Assembly: GCA_963743035.1 (NCBI GenBank)
Contig: CAVUOB010000018.1
Coordinates: 977,264-1,041,263 of the forward strand
Length of the DNA: 64,000 bases
Source: PALSA-911 sp963743035
Lineage (GTDB): Bacteria > Pseudomonadota > Alphaproteobacteria > Acetobacterales > Acetobacteraceae
Reading direction: 5' to 3'
Below, piece by piece: positions 41,211 to 48,626 of the stretch. Within the stretch, counting starts at the first letter, position 1; each line of letters begins with the position of its first letter. The notes under the pieces were generated by a model. The model saw only the letters and a program-made list of their open reading frames with translations, did no database searches and was not told the DNA's origin. The position numbers were made by a program, and so were the translations under genes.

Positions 41211-41894
41211 GTGGCACCGAAGAAGAACATCCGCGAAGCAGTCAAAGCGACCAAGGACATCCGCGAAGCGGTCCAGAAGGAACTGGAGTTCGACCCGCTG
41301 GTCGATGAGTCAGGCATCACCGTGAAGAACATGAACGGGGATGTGGCGCTGAACGGCACCGTACCCAGCTACCCGCAGTCCCTGGAGGCCGCCGCAGCGG
41401 CCAAGCGGGTGCAGGGCGTCACCAAAGTGCATAACCACCTCATGGTGGTGCTGCCGCCCGCCCACTACCGGGACGACCCGTTGCTCACCACGGCAGCTAA
41501 CAACGCGCTCGCGACGACCGTCACCGTCCCGGACAATGTCGAGGCCAGCGCGACCGACGGCAATATCTGGCTGACCGGCATGGTGAGCTACCGCTTCGAG
41601 CGGGACGCGGCCGAGAGGGCCATCGCCGAGCTGACGGGCGTACGCAACATCACCGACGACATCGAGATCTTCAGCGACGAGGAAGCCGCGGATGTGACCA
41701 TGCTGGTCCAGGACGCCCTCAACCGGTACGCGCTGATCCCAGATGGTAGCGACGTCCAGGTGCAGGCCAGCGACGGTACAGTCACGCTCACCGGCCACGT
41801 CCGCAACTGGGCCGAGCACGGCACGGTGATCGACGCCGCCTGGTACGGCATGGGCGTCAGGAATGTCCGCGATGACCTGGTAGTCACCGGATGA
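41211..41894 (+). CDS. Protein with three BON domains
   Basis: Intact 227-residue paralogue of the gene at 36116. Domains are ITVKNMNGDVALNGTVPSYP with KRVQGVTKVHNHLMVVLP, GNIWLTGMVSYRFERDAAER with LTGVRNITDDIEIF, and GTVTLTGHVRNWAEHGTVID with GVRNVRDDLVVTG. The GTG start at 41211 follows an AAGGAGGGGG ribosome-binding site. The protein is acidic and lacks a signal peptide. It heads a rightward group with the HdeD-like, degenerate BON and Nramp-like genes. Confidence 0.88.
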   Translation: MAPKKNIREAVKATKDIREAVQKELEFDPLVDESGITVKNMNGDVALNGTVPSYPQSLEAAAAAKRVQGVTKVHNHLMVVLPPAHYRDDPLLTTAANNALATTVTVPDNVEASATDGNIWLTGMVSYRFERDAAERAIAELTGVRNITDDIEIFSDEEAADVTMLVQDALNRYALIPDGSDVQVQASDGTVTLTGHVRNWAEHGTVIDAAWYGMGVRNVRDDLVVTG

Positions 41895-42150
41895 ACCGGA
41901 CCGGATCTCCGCCGAACCCATCTTGTGCAGCGCCGACCACGGCGGCGCGCAGTCGCTCTGGGCCGGTGGCCGCCGTCGATCCTGGCGCGGCTGGAGGTCG
42001 CTGATCGGGCCGCGGGGTGACAGGTTCGTGCGTTCACCTGGGCAGCGCGGACCACCGCCAGCACCCGGCGCCGGACGCTATCGAGAAGGCAGGCGGCCCG
42101 GCTGCCCGCCGCGCGGCAGCTAGCCGCGCACCAGAGCCTAGGGGAGCGAA

Positions 42151-42744
42151 ATGAGAACCAACCAGCAGACCCAGCAGGGATACGGGCAGGGCATGGCCGA
42201 GGCGCGGGCTCGGTTCTGGCAGCTGCCAGGCCCGTGGTGGATGCTGCTGCTGACCGGGCTCGTTTGGCTGGTCATTGCGGCGATCGTGCTGAGGTTCACG
42301 ACCGCGTCGGCGGCTACGATCGGGATCCTCCTCGGAGTGGTCTTCCTGGGCGCGATGCTGAGCGAATTCCTGATCGCTGGCGTGCGGCGGCGCTGACAGT
42401 GGGCGCACGTCCTGATGGGCATCGTGTTCCTCGTCGGCGCGATCTGGGCCTTCGCCAACCCGTACGGCACCTTCTGGGCCCTGGCCGCCGTCATCGGGCT
42501 GCTGCTGATCCTGAAAGGGGCTCTCGACCTCATCACCTCAATCGAGTCCAGGATCATCAACGGCGTCTGGTGGCTGGGCGTGGTCGCGGGCATCCTGGAG
42601 ATCCTGATCGGCTTCTGGGCCTCCCAGCAGGCGGTCCCCGTCGCCGCCGTGCTGCTGATCATCTGGGTCGGGCTGCTGGCGATGTTCCGGGGCATCACCG
42701 AGATCGTGCTCGCATTCGAGCTCAAGAGCGCGCAACGCGGCTGA
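42151..42744 (+). CDS. HdeD/DUF308-type membrane protein split by an in-frame TGA
   Basis: MRTNQQTQQGYGQGMAEARA starts at 42151 with two TM segments (WWMLLLTGLVWLVIAAIVLR; ATIGILLGVVFLGAMLSEFL) and reaches TGA at 42394. In the same frame QWAHVLMGIVFLVGAIWAFA follows, with three or four more TM segments (LAAVIGLLLILKGALDLI; WWLGVVAGILEILIGFW; AVLLIIWVGLLAMFRGI), ending FELKSAQRG. Full-length HdeD-like proteins of ~197 residues contain both halves without a break. Either the TGA is a point mutation or error, or two half-proteins are made (second start ATG 42415). Confidence 0.8.
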
Positions 42745-42870
42745 CCCTGGCATTGCGGCCGCGAGCGGCCCGTCCCACGTCGGCGTTGCCGTGCAGCCAG
42801 AGCCAGCAGGTGCAGGAAGCTAACGGACGGCAGCCCGTCGCGCCAATGGCCACGGAGAGGAGAGCCTGCT

Positions 42871-43131
42871 ATGGCAGCGACGAGGAAGTCCGCGAGGCGC
42901 GGGCAGCACGGACACCGAGTCGCTGTCGATCCTGTAGATATCAACATGAAGGCCCTGAACGGAGACGCAGCGCTTAACGGCACGTGCGGAGCTATGCCCG
43001 GTACCTGGAGGCTGCCGCGGCTGGGCGACAGGTCCGCGCGGCGGGACCAGTGGGTACAACCATCAGAAGGCGTTGCCGCCGCCAGCAGCGGCGTCACCGG
43101 CATGCTCGACGACCTCGCTATCACCGGCTAA
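42871..43131 (+). pseudogene. Degenerate, internally deleted BON protein copy
   Basis: The 86-residue frame begins MAATRKSARRGQHGHRVAVD and VDINMKALNGDAALNGTC, matching the start of BON domain 1 of the neighbours. It then shifts out of pattern and ends VTGMLDDLAITG, matching their last strand. About 140 residues in between are missing. A one-base shifted reading (YLEAAAAGRQVRAAG) recovers more similarity. It is best read as a decayed duplicate. Confidence 0.6.
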
Positions 43132-43156
43132 CGCTCGCCAGATCGAGCAGCCGGTA

Positions 43157-44503
43157 ATGGCCGACCGCGACCCGCCGCCGCAGAGCACAGCTGCCGTGGG
43201 TAGCCAGCTAGAGTCGTCGAGCGGGCCGGATGGCGCTGGCCGCCAGCAGGTCCGCCGCCCGACTCTCCGTCATGTGCTCGGGATACTCGGTCCTGGCCTG
43301 GTTACTGGGGCCGCCGATGATGATCCATCGGGCATTGCGACCTACTCTCAGACTGGCGCCCAGTTCGGCTACGGGCAGCTCTGGACCGCGTTGTGGATGC
43401 TGCCGCTGGTCATCGGCGTGCAGGAGGCGTGCGACCGGATCGGCAACATCACCGGCCACGGGTTGGGCCAGAACATCAAGAACCGGTACAGCCTGCGCAT
43501 CCTGCGCCTGCTGGTCGTGCTGCTGGCGGCCGCGAACGTCATCAACATCGGCGCCGATATAGGCGCACTCGGCGGAGCCGCGGCGCTGATCATCCCTATT
43601 CCGGCGGCGGTCCTGATGGTCGTCTTCACGGCCATCATCCTCGTCCTCGAGGTCGCCGTCAGCTACCGCAGGTACGCCAAGGTGCTCAAGTGGCTGACAG
43701 TATCGCTGCTGGCCTACCCCATCACGGCGTTCCTGGTCCCCGAGCCGTGGGGAACCATCGTGCGGGCCACCTTCGTGCCCCACATTGAGTTCTCGGCCAG
43801 CTTCTTCTACGTCATCACCGCGGTCATCGGCACCACGATCAGCCCGTACATGTTCTTCTGGCAGACGTCCCAGGAAGTGGAAGAGAATACCGGGCGGCCA
43901 GTCAAGAGATCACTTCGGGATCTGCGCACCGACAATGGCATCGGGATGTTCTTCTCGAAAGCCACCACCTGGTTCATCATCATCGTCGCCGCAACGGTGC
44001 TGCACACCGCCCACGTCACCACGATCAACACTGCAGCGGACGCCGCGCGGGCACTGGAGCCGCTGGTGAAGACGTTCCCGCACTCGGGCGAGATCGCCCA
44101 GGGTCTGTTCGCCTTAGGCATCGTGTCCCTCGGGATGCTGGCCATCCCCGTCCTGGCCGGGTCCACCTCCTACGCCTTGAGCGAGGCCAGGGGAAAGACA
44201 GAGGGCCTTGACCTCAAACCCAGACAGGGCCGGTACTTCTACGGGGTCATCGCCGCGGCCATGGTGATTGGCCTGTGCCTCAACTTCATCGGCGTCAATC
44301 CCATCCGCTTCCTGGTGTTCGCCGCAGTGTTCAACGGCATCGCCTCCGTCCCGCTCATCTGGATCATCAACCGCATCGCCGCCGACCGCGGGGCGATGGG
44401 CGGCGCCCGCAGCGGCTGGCTGTCCCGCACCGTCCTGGCGCTGACCTTCATCGGCGTGGCCGGGTCGGTTGTGGCTATGGCCGTCTCCTATCTGAGAGGC
44501 TGA
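43157..44503 (+). CDS. Nramp-family divalent-metal transporter with non-canonical motifs
   Basis: 448-residue protein with about eleven TM segments. TM1 carries GLVTGAADDDPSGIATYSQT, where canonical Mn/Fe transporters have DPGN. TM6 reads VIGTTISPYMFFWQTSQEVE, where canonical proteins have the metal-binding MPH motif. Met and His ligands are thus absent, so Mn2+ or Fe2+ selectivity should not be assumed; Nramp-related proteins of this kind may carry harder ions such as Mg2+ or have other roles. ATG 43157 is preferred over an upstream in-frame start that lies in the BON remnant. It is the last gene of the rightward island group. Confidence 0.87.
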   Translation: MADRDPPPQSTAAVGSQLESSSGPDGAGRQQVRRPTLRHVLGILGPGLVTGAADDDPSGIATYSQTGAQFGYGQLWTALWMLPLVIGVQEACDRIGNITGHGLGQNIKNRYSLRILRLLVVLLAAANVINIGADIGALGGAAALIIPIPAAVLMVVFTAIILVLEVAVSYRRYAKVLKWLTVSLLAYPITAFLVPEPWGTIVRATFVPHIEFSASFFYVITAVIGTTISPYMFFWQTSQEVEENTGRPVKRSLRDLRTDNGIGMFFSKATTWFIIIVAATVLHTAHVTTINTAADAARALEPLVKTFPHSGEIAQGLFALGIVSLGMLAIPVLAGSTSYALSEARGKTEGLDLKPRQGRYFYGVIAAAMVIGLCLNFIGVNPIRFLVFAAVFNGIASVPLIWIINRIAADRGAMGGARSGWLSRTVLALTFIGVAGSVVAMAVSYLRG

Positions 44504-44565
44504 AATCTCCGCATGCCTCAGGAACGTTCGCACCGGCCGCCCGGACTCCACGGACGGGCTGCCGC

Positions 44566-44718
44566 TCATGGGCCCGCCGACCCCGAAACAGTTATTCCGC
44601 TGACGGGCCGCTGCAGCTGCGTCAGTGTCCACTTGCCCTCCTTCGCCAGTGCTCTGAGCCGGTCGGTGAGGGCACGACGGAACGCCGCCGGGCTCGCGTA
44701 GCCGCGGTCGGCCGTCAT
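44566..44718 (-). pseudogene. AbiEii-type toxin, truncated after 50 residues
   Basis: MTADRGYASPAAFRRALTDR, LRALAKEGKWTLTQLQR is the N-terminus of AbiEii/AbiGii nucleotidyltransferase toxins, which are ~280-300 residues. After QLQR the family pattern is lost and a stop follows at 44566. The catalytic GSD motif is absent. Its ATG overlaps the stop of the AbiEi antitoxin (ATGA), as in intact type IV operons. The Nramp-like gene ends only 63 bp away, so the rest of the toxin gene is deleted. Confidence 0.75.
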
Positions 44719-45425
44719 GATGGACGCGCTCCGGCCCGTGAGTGGCCCAGCGATTCCTCAGCGAGGGCAAGCCACTCGCCAGCGTGCGGATCACCGGTCA
44801 GCTCGAGAAGCCAGCGGAGTGTGGCCAGGCCATCGGCCTTGCGCAAGCCAAGCTGCGAGGCGTGCGGCGTCAGGCTTTGGGCGATCGTCCCCGGGTAGTC
44901 GAAGACGCCCTGGATCGCGTCTGTCACGAGCTGGCCGACCGCCTGCGGGTCAGTCCGCTCCGTGAGCAGATCGGCCGCGATTCGCGCCGGCCTGGTGACG
45001 GGGAGGCCGCGAACCGCGATCCATTCCCCGTCGTCGAGTCGTCCCATGTGCAGCCGGACGTCCGGGCGCCGGGACTGTTTGCGGCCGGGCAGGGTGAACT
45101 CGTGGCGGTCGGCCGGAAGGTCGCCGATGCCGTACAGCGCTGCTGCTGAGCGATGGGACACAACACCCTGCTCGGCGATCCGTTCCCAGGCCGGGACTTC
45201 GGGTGCGAGCTGGAGCCAAGCGGCGCGCAGGTCCAGCTGGTCGGCCGGGGGCACGCCGACGAGCCGGTACACGCCGTGCGCCACCCGATCGAGTACGCCA
45301 CTGCCGATGAGCCTCGTGATGGTCGCTGGCGGCACGCGTGCCGCCTCAGCCTGCCGGCGTGTGATAAGACCCCACTGGTCCTCAGCGACCTCGGCGAGCC
45401 GAGAGAGGGTAGAAGCGAATGGCAT
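44715..45425 (-). CDS. AbiEi-type (type IV) antitoxin/regulator
   Basis: Intact 236-residue protein. The N-terminal winged helix reads VAEDQWGLITRRQAEAARVP, PATITRLIGSGVLDRVAHGV and YRLVGVP, the AbiEi_4 DNA-binding domain. The remainder (VVSHRSAAALYGIGDLPADR, LHMGRLDDGEWIAVRGLPVT) is the antitoxin domain. AbiEi proteins repress their own promoter through inverted repeats, and a large inverted repeat lies 29 bp upstream. The cognate toxin gene directly downstream is truncated, leaving an orphan antitoxin that could neutralise related toxins. Confidence 0.87.
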   Translation of the reverse strand: MPFASTLSRLAEVAEDQWGLITRRQAEAARVPPATITRLIGSGVLDRVAHGVYRLVGVPPADQLDLRAAWLQLAPEVPAWERIAEQGVVSHRSAAALYGIGDLPADRHEFTLPGRKQSRRPDVRLHMGRLDDGEWIAVRGLPVTRPARIAADLLTERTDPQAVGQLVTDAIQGVFDYPGTIAQSLTPHASQLGLRKADGLATLRWLLELTGDPHAGEWLALAEESLGHSRAGARPS

Positions 45426-45453
45426 ACTTCATTCTAGCTCAAGATTGATCCTC

Positions 45454-45486
45454 TTTGCAGTAGCTGAGCTGACCTGCTACTGCAAA
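45454..45486. promoter_or_regulatory. Inverted repeat upstream of the AbiEi antitoxin
   Basis: TTTGCAGTAGC (45454-45464) and GCTACTGCAAA (45476-45486) form a perfect 11-bp inverted repeat with an 11-nt spacer. A further CTGAGCT/AGCTCAG pair overlaps it. Placement 29 bp before the AbiEi start fits a self-regulated operator. Confidence 0.65.
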
Positions 45487-45717
45487 GTAGCTCAGAAGTG
45501 ATGGGCTTTGAACTCATGCGAGCGGAATCGCTCGTCAGAATGCCACCGTGCAGGTGTCCTGCTTCCAGGCAGATCAGGGAAGAGATGACTGTTATTCCTG
45601 CTCAACCCCAGTCAACCGCAGTCATGCGGCTCCCGCTTCGCTCCCAAGCTCGGCAGCCGGGCTCAGGCGTGACCCGCAACTGCGTACGAAAATAGAGCGT
45701 GAACTGCATCACCTTGG

Positions 45718-45792
45718 GGTGAGCGATGGGATTCGAACCCACGACATCCAGGACCACAACCTGGCGCTCTAACCAACTGAGCTACGCCCACC
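45718..45792 (-). tRNA. tRNA-His (anticodon GTG)
   Basis: Leftward cloverleaf. The acceptor is GTGGGCG with an extra 5' G (G-1, diagnostic for His), the D arm is GCTCAGTTGGTTAGAGC, the anticodon arm CCAGGTTGTGGTCCTGG has GTG, the T arm is GTGGGTTCGAATCCCAT and the 3' strand is CGCTCAC-C followed by encoded CCA. It lies next to orn, a usual actinobacterial neighbour. Its 3' half is duplicated at 33869-33913. Confidence 0.96.
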
Positions 45793-45846
45793 ATCGCTGC
45801 CGGGACGCGAACTCCCTGGCGGCCTACGAAGCATACCGGTCCTCGG

Positions 45847-46482
45847 TCACCGCGCAGAACTGGATTCGCCGTCCGGCTCCGGCTCGGCCCCGGCGGTGAG
45901 CCTGGCAGCGACCGCCCGGGCCGTCGCGGTGTCAGGGCCGGGCTGCGGCACGAAGACGGCCTCCCGGTAATAGCGCAGTTCGCGGATGCTCTCCCGGATA
46001 TCGGCCAGCGCCCTATGCCCGCCGTGTTTCTCGGGGCTGGCGAAGTAGGCGCGCGGGTACCAGCGCCGTGCCAGCTCCTTAATGCTGGAAACGTCAACCA
46101 TCCGGTAGTGCAGAAAACTATCGAGCTCAGGCATATCCCTCGCCAGGAATGACCGATCCGTACCGATCGAGTTTCCGCACAGCGGGACCTTACGCGACTC
46201 CGGCACGTGGCTGCGGATGTAGCCGAGAACCACGTCCTGGGCCTCGGCCAGGGTCAGCCCGGCGGCGAGCTCAGTCAGCAGGCCAGAGGCCGTGTGCATG
46301 TCGCGCACGAGTTCGTCCATGCTGTCGAGCGCCTCGGCTGGCGGCTTGATGACAACGTCGACGCCATCATCTAGGGCGTTGAGCTCGCCGTCGGTGACGA
46401 TGCACGCTATCTCTACGAGCGCGTCGCGAGAAAGATCAAGCCCGGTCATCTCGCAGTCGATCCAGACGAGCCGGTCAGTCAT
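45847..46482 (-). CDS. orn: Oligoribonuclease
   Basis: 211-residue 3'-5' exoribonuclease of the DEDDh family, which degrades di- to pentaribonucleotides. Exo I is LVWIDCEMTGLDLSRDALVE (Asp, Glu) and Exo II lies in PLCGNSIGTDRSFLARDMPE (Asp). Exo III has EKHGGHRALADIRESIRELR (His and Asp). The family is ~180-200 residues, and the C-terminal ~25 residues are a variable acidic tail. The conserved neighbourhood with tRNA-His supports the call. Confidence 0.96.
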   Translation of the reverse strand: MTDRLVWIDCEMTGLDLSRDALVEIACIVTDGELNALDDGVDVVIKPPAEALDSMDELVRDMHTASGLLTELAAGLTLAEAQDVVLGYIRSHVPESRKVPLCGNSIGTDRSFLARDMPELDSFLHYRMVDVSSIKELARRWYPRAYFASPEKHGGHRALADIRESIRELRYYREAVFVPQPGPDTATARAVAARLTAGAEPEPDGESSSAR

Positions 46483-46509
46483 TCGCCCAGCCTAGGTGAT
46501 CGGGCATGG

Positions 46510-47196
46510 CTATGGCGCCGTGGACGCGGCGCCACGCGGCCGGCCCGCCAGCGCGCTGATGTGCTCGGGAACGCCGACCCCGGCTGCCAGCGCGGGATCG
46601 GGCTCGGCGCCGCCGAAGGTTAGCGCGGCCGGCAACACCCCGGCCCAGATGCCGGACTCGTAGTCTTCCGGGTCGTCCTTCGGGCCGCCTGACCTGACCT
46701 TGACCGAAGCTTCGTCCAGCGGCAGCGCGACAACCGCAGTGGCCGCGAGTTCCTTGCGGTTAGGCTGGCGGGCGTGCTCCCACCGTCCGGGCACAAGGTG
46801 ATTAGTCACCGCGTGCAGCGCGGCCAGCTTCTCGCTGGCGTCGGTGACAAGCCGGGCTTCGCCGAAGATCACCGCGCTGCGGTAGTTCATCGAGTGGTGG
46901 AAGACCGCCCTGGCGCACACCAGGCCGTCCAGCAGGGTGATGGTGACGCACACTTGCTGTCCGGCCGCGGCCAGCAGCGACTGGTTAGCAGTCGAGCCGT
47001 GCAGGTAGAGGGTCTGGGCGATCCGGCCGTAACCAGTTGGCAGCACGACCGGCACGCCGTCGATGTTCACGCCCAGGTGACAGACAAGTCCGGCCTCGAG
47101 CACGGCATCCAGTGCGGCCCGCTCGGCTCGGCCGCGCTCGCGCAGCCGGTGCAAGGTGGTCCTCGGGGTGGACGAGAGCGATTGATCAGTATTCAT
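46510..47196 (-). CDS. Pyridoxamine 5'-phosphate oxidase-family flavin-binding protein
   Basis: 228-residue split-barrel protein. The pattern GLVCHLGVNIDGVPVVLPTG, YGRIAQTLYLHGSTANQSLL, VCARAVFHHSMNYRSAVIFG and a C-terminal YESGIWAGVLPAALTFGG fits the FMN-binding nitroimidazole-resistance (NimA-like) group. HHSMNYRSAV is the conserved flavin-contact segment. It may act as an FMN-dependent reductase or haem-related protein; the substrate is unknown. It is leftward and separate from orn by 27 nt. Confidence 0.85.
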   Translation of the reverse strand: MNTDQSLSSTPRTTLHRLRERGRAERAALDAVLEAGLVCHLGVNIDGVPVVLPTGYGRIAQTLYLHGSTANQSLLAAAGQQVCVTITLLDGLVCARAVFHHSMNYRSAVIFGEARLVTDASEKLAALHAVTNHLVPGRWEHARQPNRKELAATAVVALPLDEASVKVRSGGPKDDPEDYESGIWAGVLPAALTFGGAEPDPALAAGVGVPEHISALAGRPRGAASTAP

Positions 47197-47348
47197 GCTG
47201 ACACCGTACCGGCGGGCGGCCCGCTCGACTGAGCGCGAGATCGCACTCGGCCCCCCTGTGACTATGGCCCCTGATAAGGGATCATTGCCGCATGCGGTTC
47301 GTGGCCGAGCCTAGCTGGCGCGGCCGTATCAGCGGCCAGATGAGGTGA

Positions 47349-48428
47349 GTGGTGACAGGCGGAGTCGAGGTACCAGGCGGTATCCAGCGGGTTTCCGGCA
47401 TACCCGGCGTTGAGGATCCGGTCGGGCTGGCCAAGTGGATGGCCGGCGCCGGGCTCGCTGATCTCGGCGAGCTGCGCGGCGTGCAGCTGATCGCCGGCGG
47501 TCGCTCCAACCTCACCTACCGACTGGATTTCGATGGCGGCCAGCTCGTGCTACGTCGGCCGCCGCTGGGCCACGTGCTCCCGACGGCGCATGACATGAGT
47601 CGTGAATACCGGGTACTGACGGCCCTGCATGGCACCGCCGTCCCAGTGCCCGAGCCGCTGGCGAACTGTCTGGACACCGAGGTGATTGGCGCGCCGTTTT
47701 ACCTCATGAGGTACGTCGATGGCCTGGTACTGCGAACCATCGATGACGGCCAGTTGCTCACGCCGGCCCAGGCGACCGAGCTGTCCGAACTGCTCGCCGA
47801 GATGCTGGCCACCATCCATAGCGTGGACACTGCCGCAGTCGGCCTGGAAACCTTTGGCAGGCCGGACGGTTACCTGGCCCGGCAGCTGGCCCGCTGGCAG
47901 CGGCAGTGGGAACTGTCCAACACCAGGGAGATGCCGGGTTACGCGGAACTGGTTACCCGGCTGACCGAGGGCCTGCCGGCCTCGGCGGAGGGCACGCTGG
48001 TGCATGGCGACTTCCGGCTGGACAACACTCTGGTGCGGCTGGGAACGCCGGCCTTGATCGCGGCGGTGGTCGACTGGGAAATGTCGACACTCGGCGACCC
48101 GCTCGCCGACCTCGGCCTGACGCTGTCGTACTGGGCGGATGCAGACGAGGCGTTCCCCGATGTCAATGTGGGCTCGACTATCACGGCGCTGCCAGGGTTT
48201 TACAACCGGGCCGGATTCGCCGCTCGGTACGCCGAGCTGACCGGCCGCGACGTCGCGGGGATCGGGTACTACATCGCCTTCGGCTACTTCAAGCTCGCGG
48301 TCGTCCTCGAGGGGATCCACGCGCGGTTCCTGCAGGGCAAGACGCTTGGCGAAGGGTTCGAGCGGGAAGGCCCGGCGGTGCCGGTACTGATCGGGCGGGC
48401 GCACCAGATGCTCGACCAAGTCGGCTAG
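47349..48428 (+). CDS. Phosphotransferase family protein (ACAD10/aminoglycoside-kinase fold)
   Basis: Intact 359-residue kinase-like protein. The glycine-rich strand is LIAGGRSNLTYRLDFDGGQL, followed by VLRRPPLGHVLPTAHDMSRE. The catalytic segment is LVHGDFRLDNTLVRLGTPAL (Asp, Asn) and the metal Asp lies in VVDWEMSTLGDPLADLGLTL. This sequence is typical of the ACAD10-like group associated with acyl-CoA dehydrogenases. GTG 47349 or 47352 is the start. No acyl-CoA genes are in view. A strong hairpin follows the stop. Confidence 0.88.
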   Translation: MVTGGVEVPGGIQRVSGIPGVEDPVGLAKWMAGAGLADLGELRGVQLIAGGRSNLTYRLDFDGGQLVLRRPPLGHVLPTAHDMSREYRVLTALHGTAVPVPEPLANCLDTEVIGAPFYLMRYVDGLVLRTIDDGQLLTPAQATELSELLAEMLATIHSVDTAAVGLETFGRPDGYLARQLARWQRQWELSNTREMPGYAELVTRLTEGLPASAEGTLVHGDFRLDNTLVRLGTPALIAAVVDWEMSTLGDPLADLGLTLSYWADADEAFPDVNVGSTITALPGFYNRAGFAARYAELTGRDVAGIGYYIAFGYFKLAVVLEGIHARFLQGKTLGEGFEREGPAVPVLIGRAHQMLDQVG

Positions 48429-48457
48429 GGCGAGCCAGGCCCAGGGAGTGGAAGTGA

Positions 48458-48484
48458 GGCCCGGCGCCCCGCTCTCGCCGGGCC
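48458..48484 (+). terminator. Hairpin terminator after the phosphotransferase gene
   Basis: GGCCCGGCG (48458-48466) and CGCCGGGCC (48476-48484) form a perfect 9-bp stem with a 9-nt loop, 30 nt after the stop. It lies between this gene and the converging VWA lipoprotein gene, so it may serve both. Confidence 0.7.
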
Positions 48485-48626
48485 CCACATAAAACAGGAC
48501 GCGCCGCCGGCGACTCAGGTTCACACGATTCGCCAACCGAATCGGCCGCGCCTGGAATCCGGCCCCGTTCCCCACCGAATCAGGGCGCGGACAGGGTCAG
48601 GGAGCGGGCGGGTCAGCACTGCCCGA

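Larger units (their letters stand above)
33869..45760. mobile_element. Putative genomic island at tRNA-His
   Basis: The 11.9-kb interval is bounded on the right by the intact leftward tRNA-His and on the left by a directly repeated copy of its 3' half. The 3' side of the tRNA faces the island, as expected for integration at a tRNA 3' end. Contents: amino-acid permease, LuxR-type fragment, BON proteins, coiled-coil proteins, an IS1182-type element inside a site-2 protease/CBS gene, HdeD-like and Nramp-like proteins, and AbiEi/AbiEii. No integrase or excisionase is recognisable, so this would be a decayed or non-autonomous island. Confidence 0.6.

Noticed and set aside
45540..45715. Possible second tRNA-like sequence left of tRNA-His (GATGGGCTTTGAACTCATG near 45500)
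   Set aside because: It vaguely resembles a T arm, but no cloverleaf or anticodon arm can be formed.
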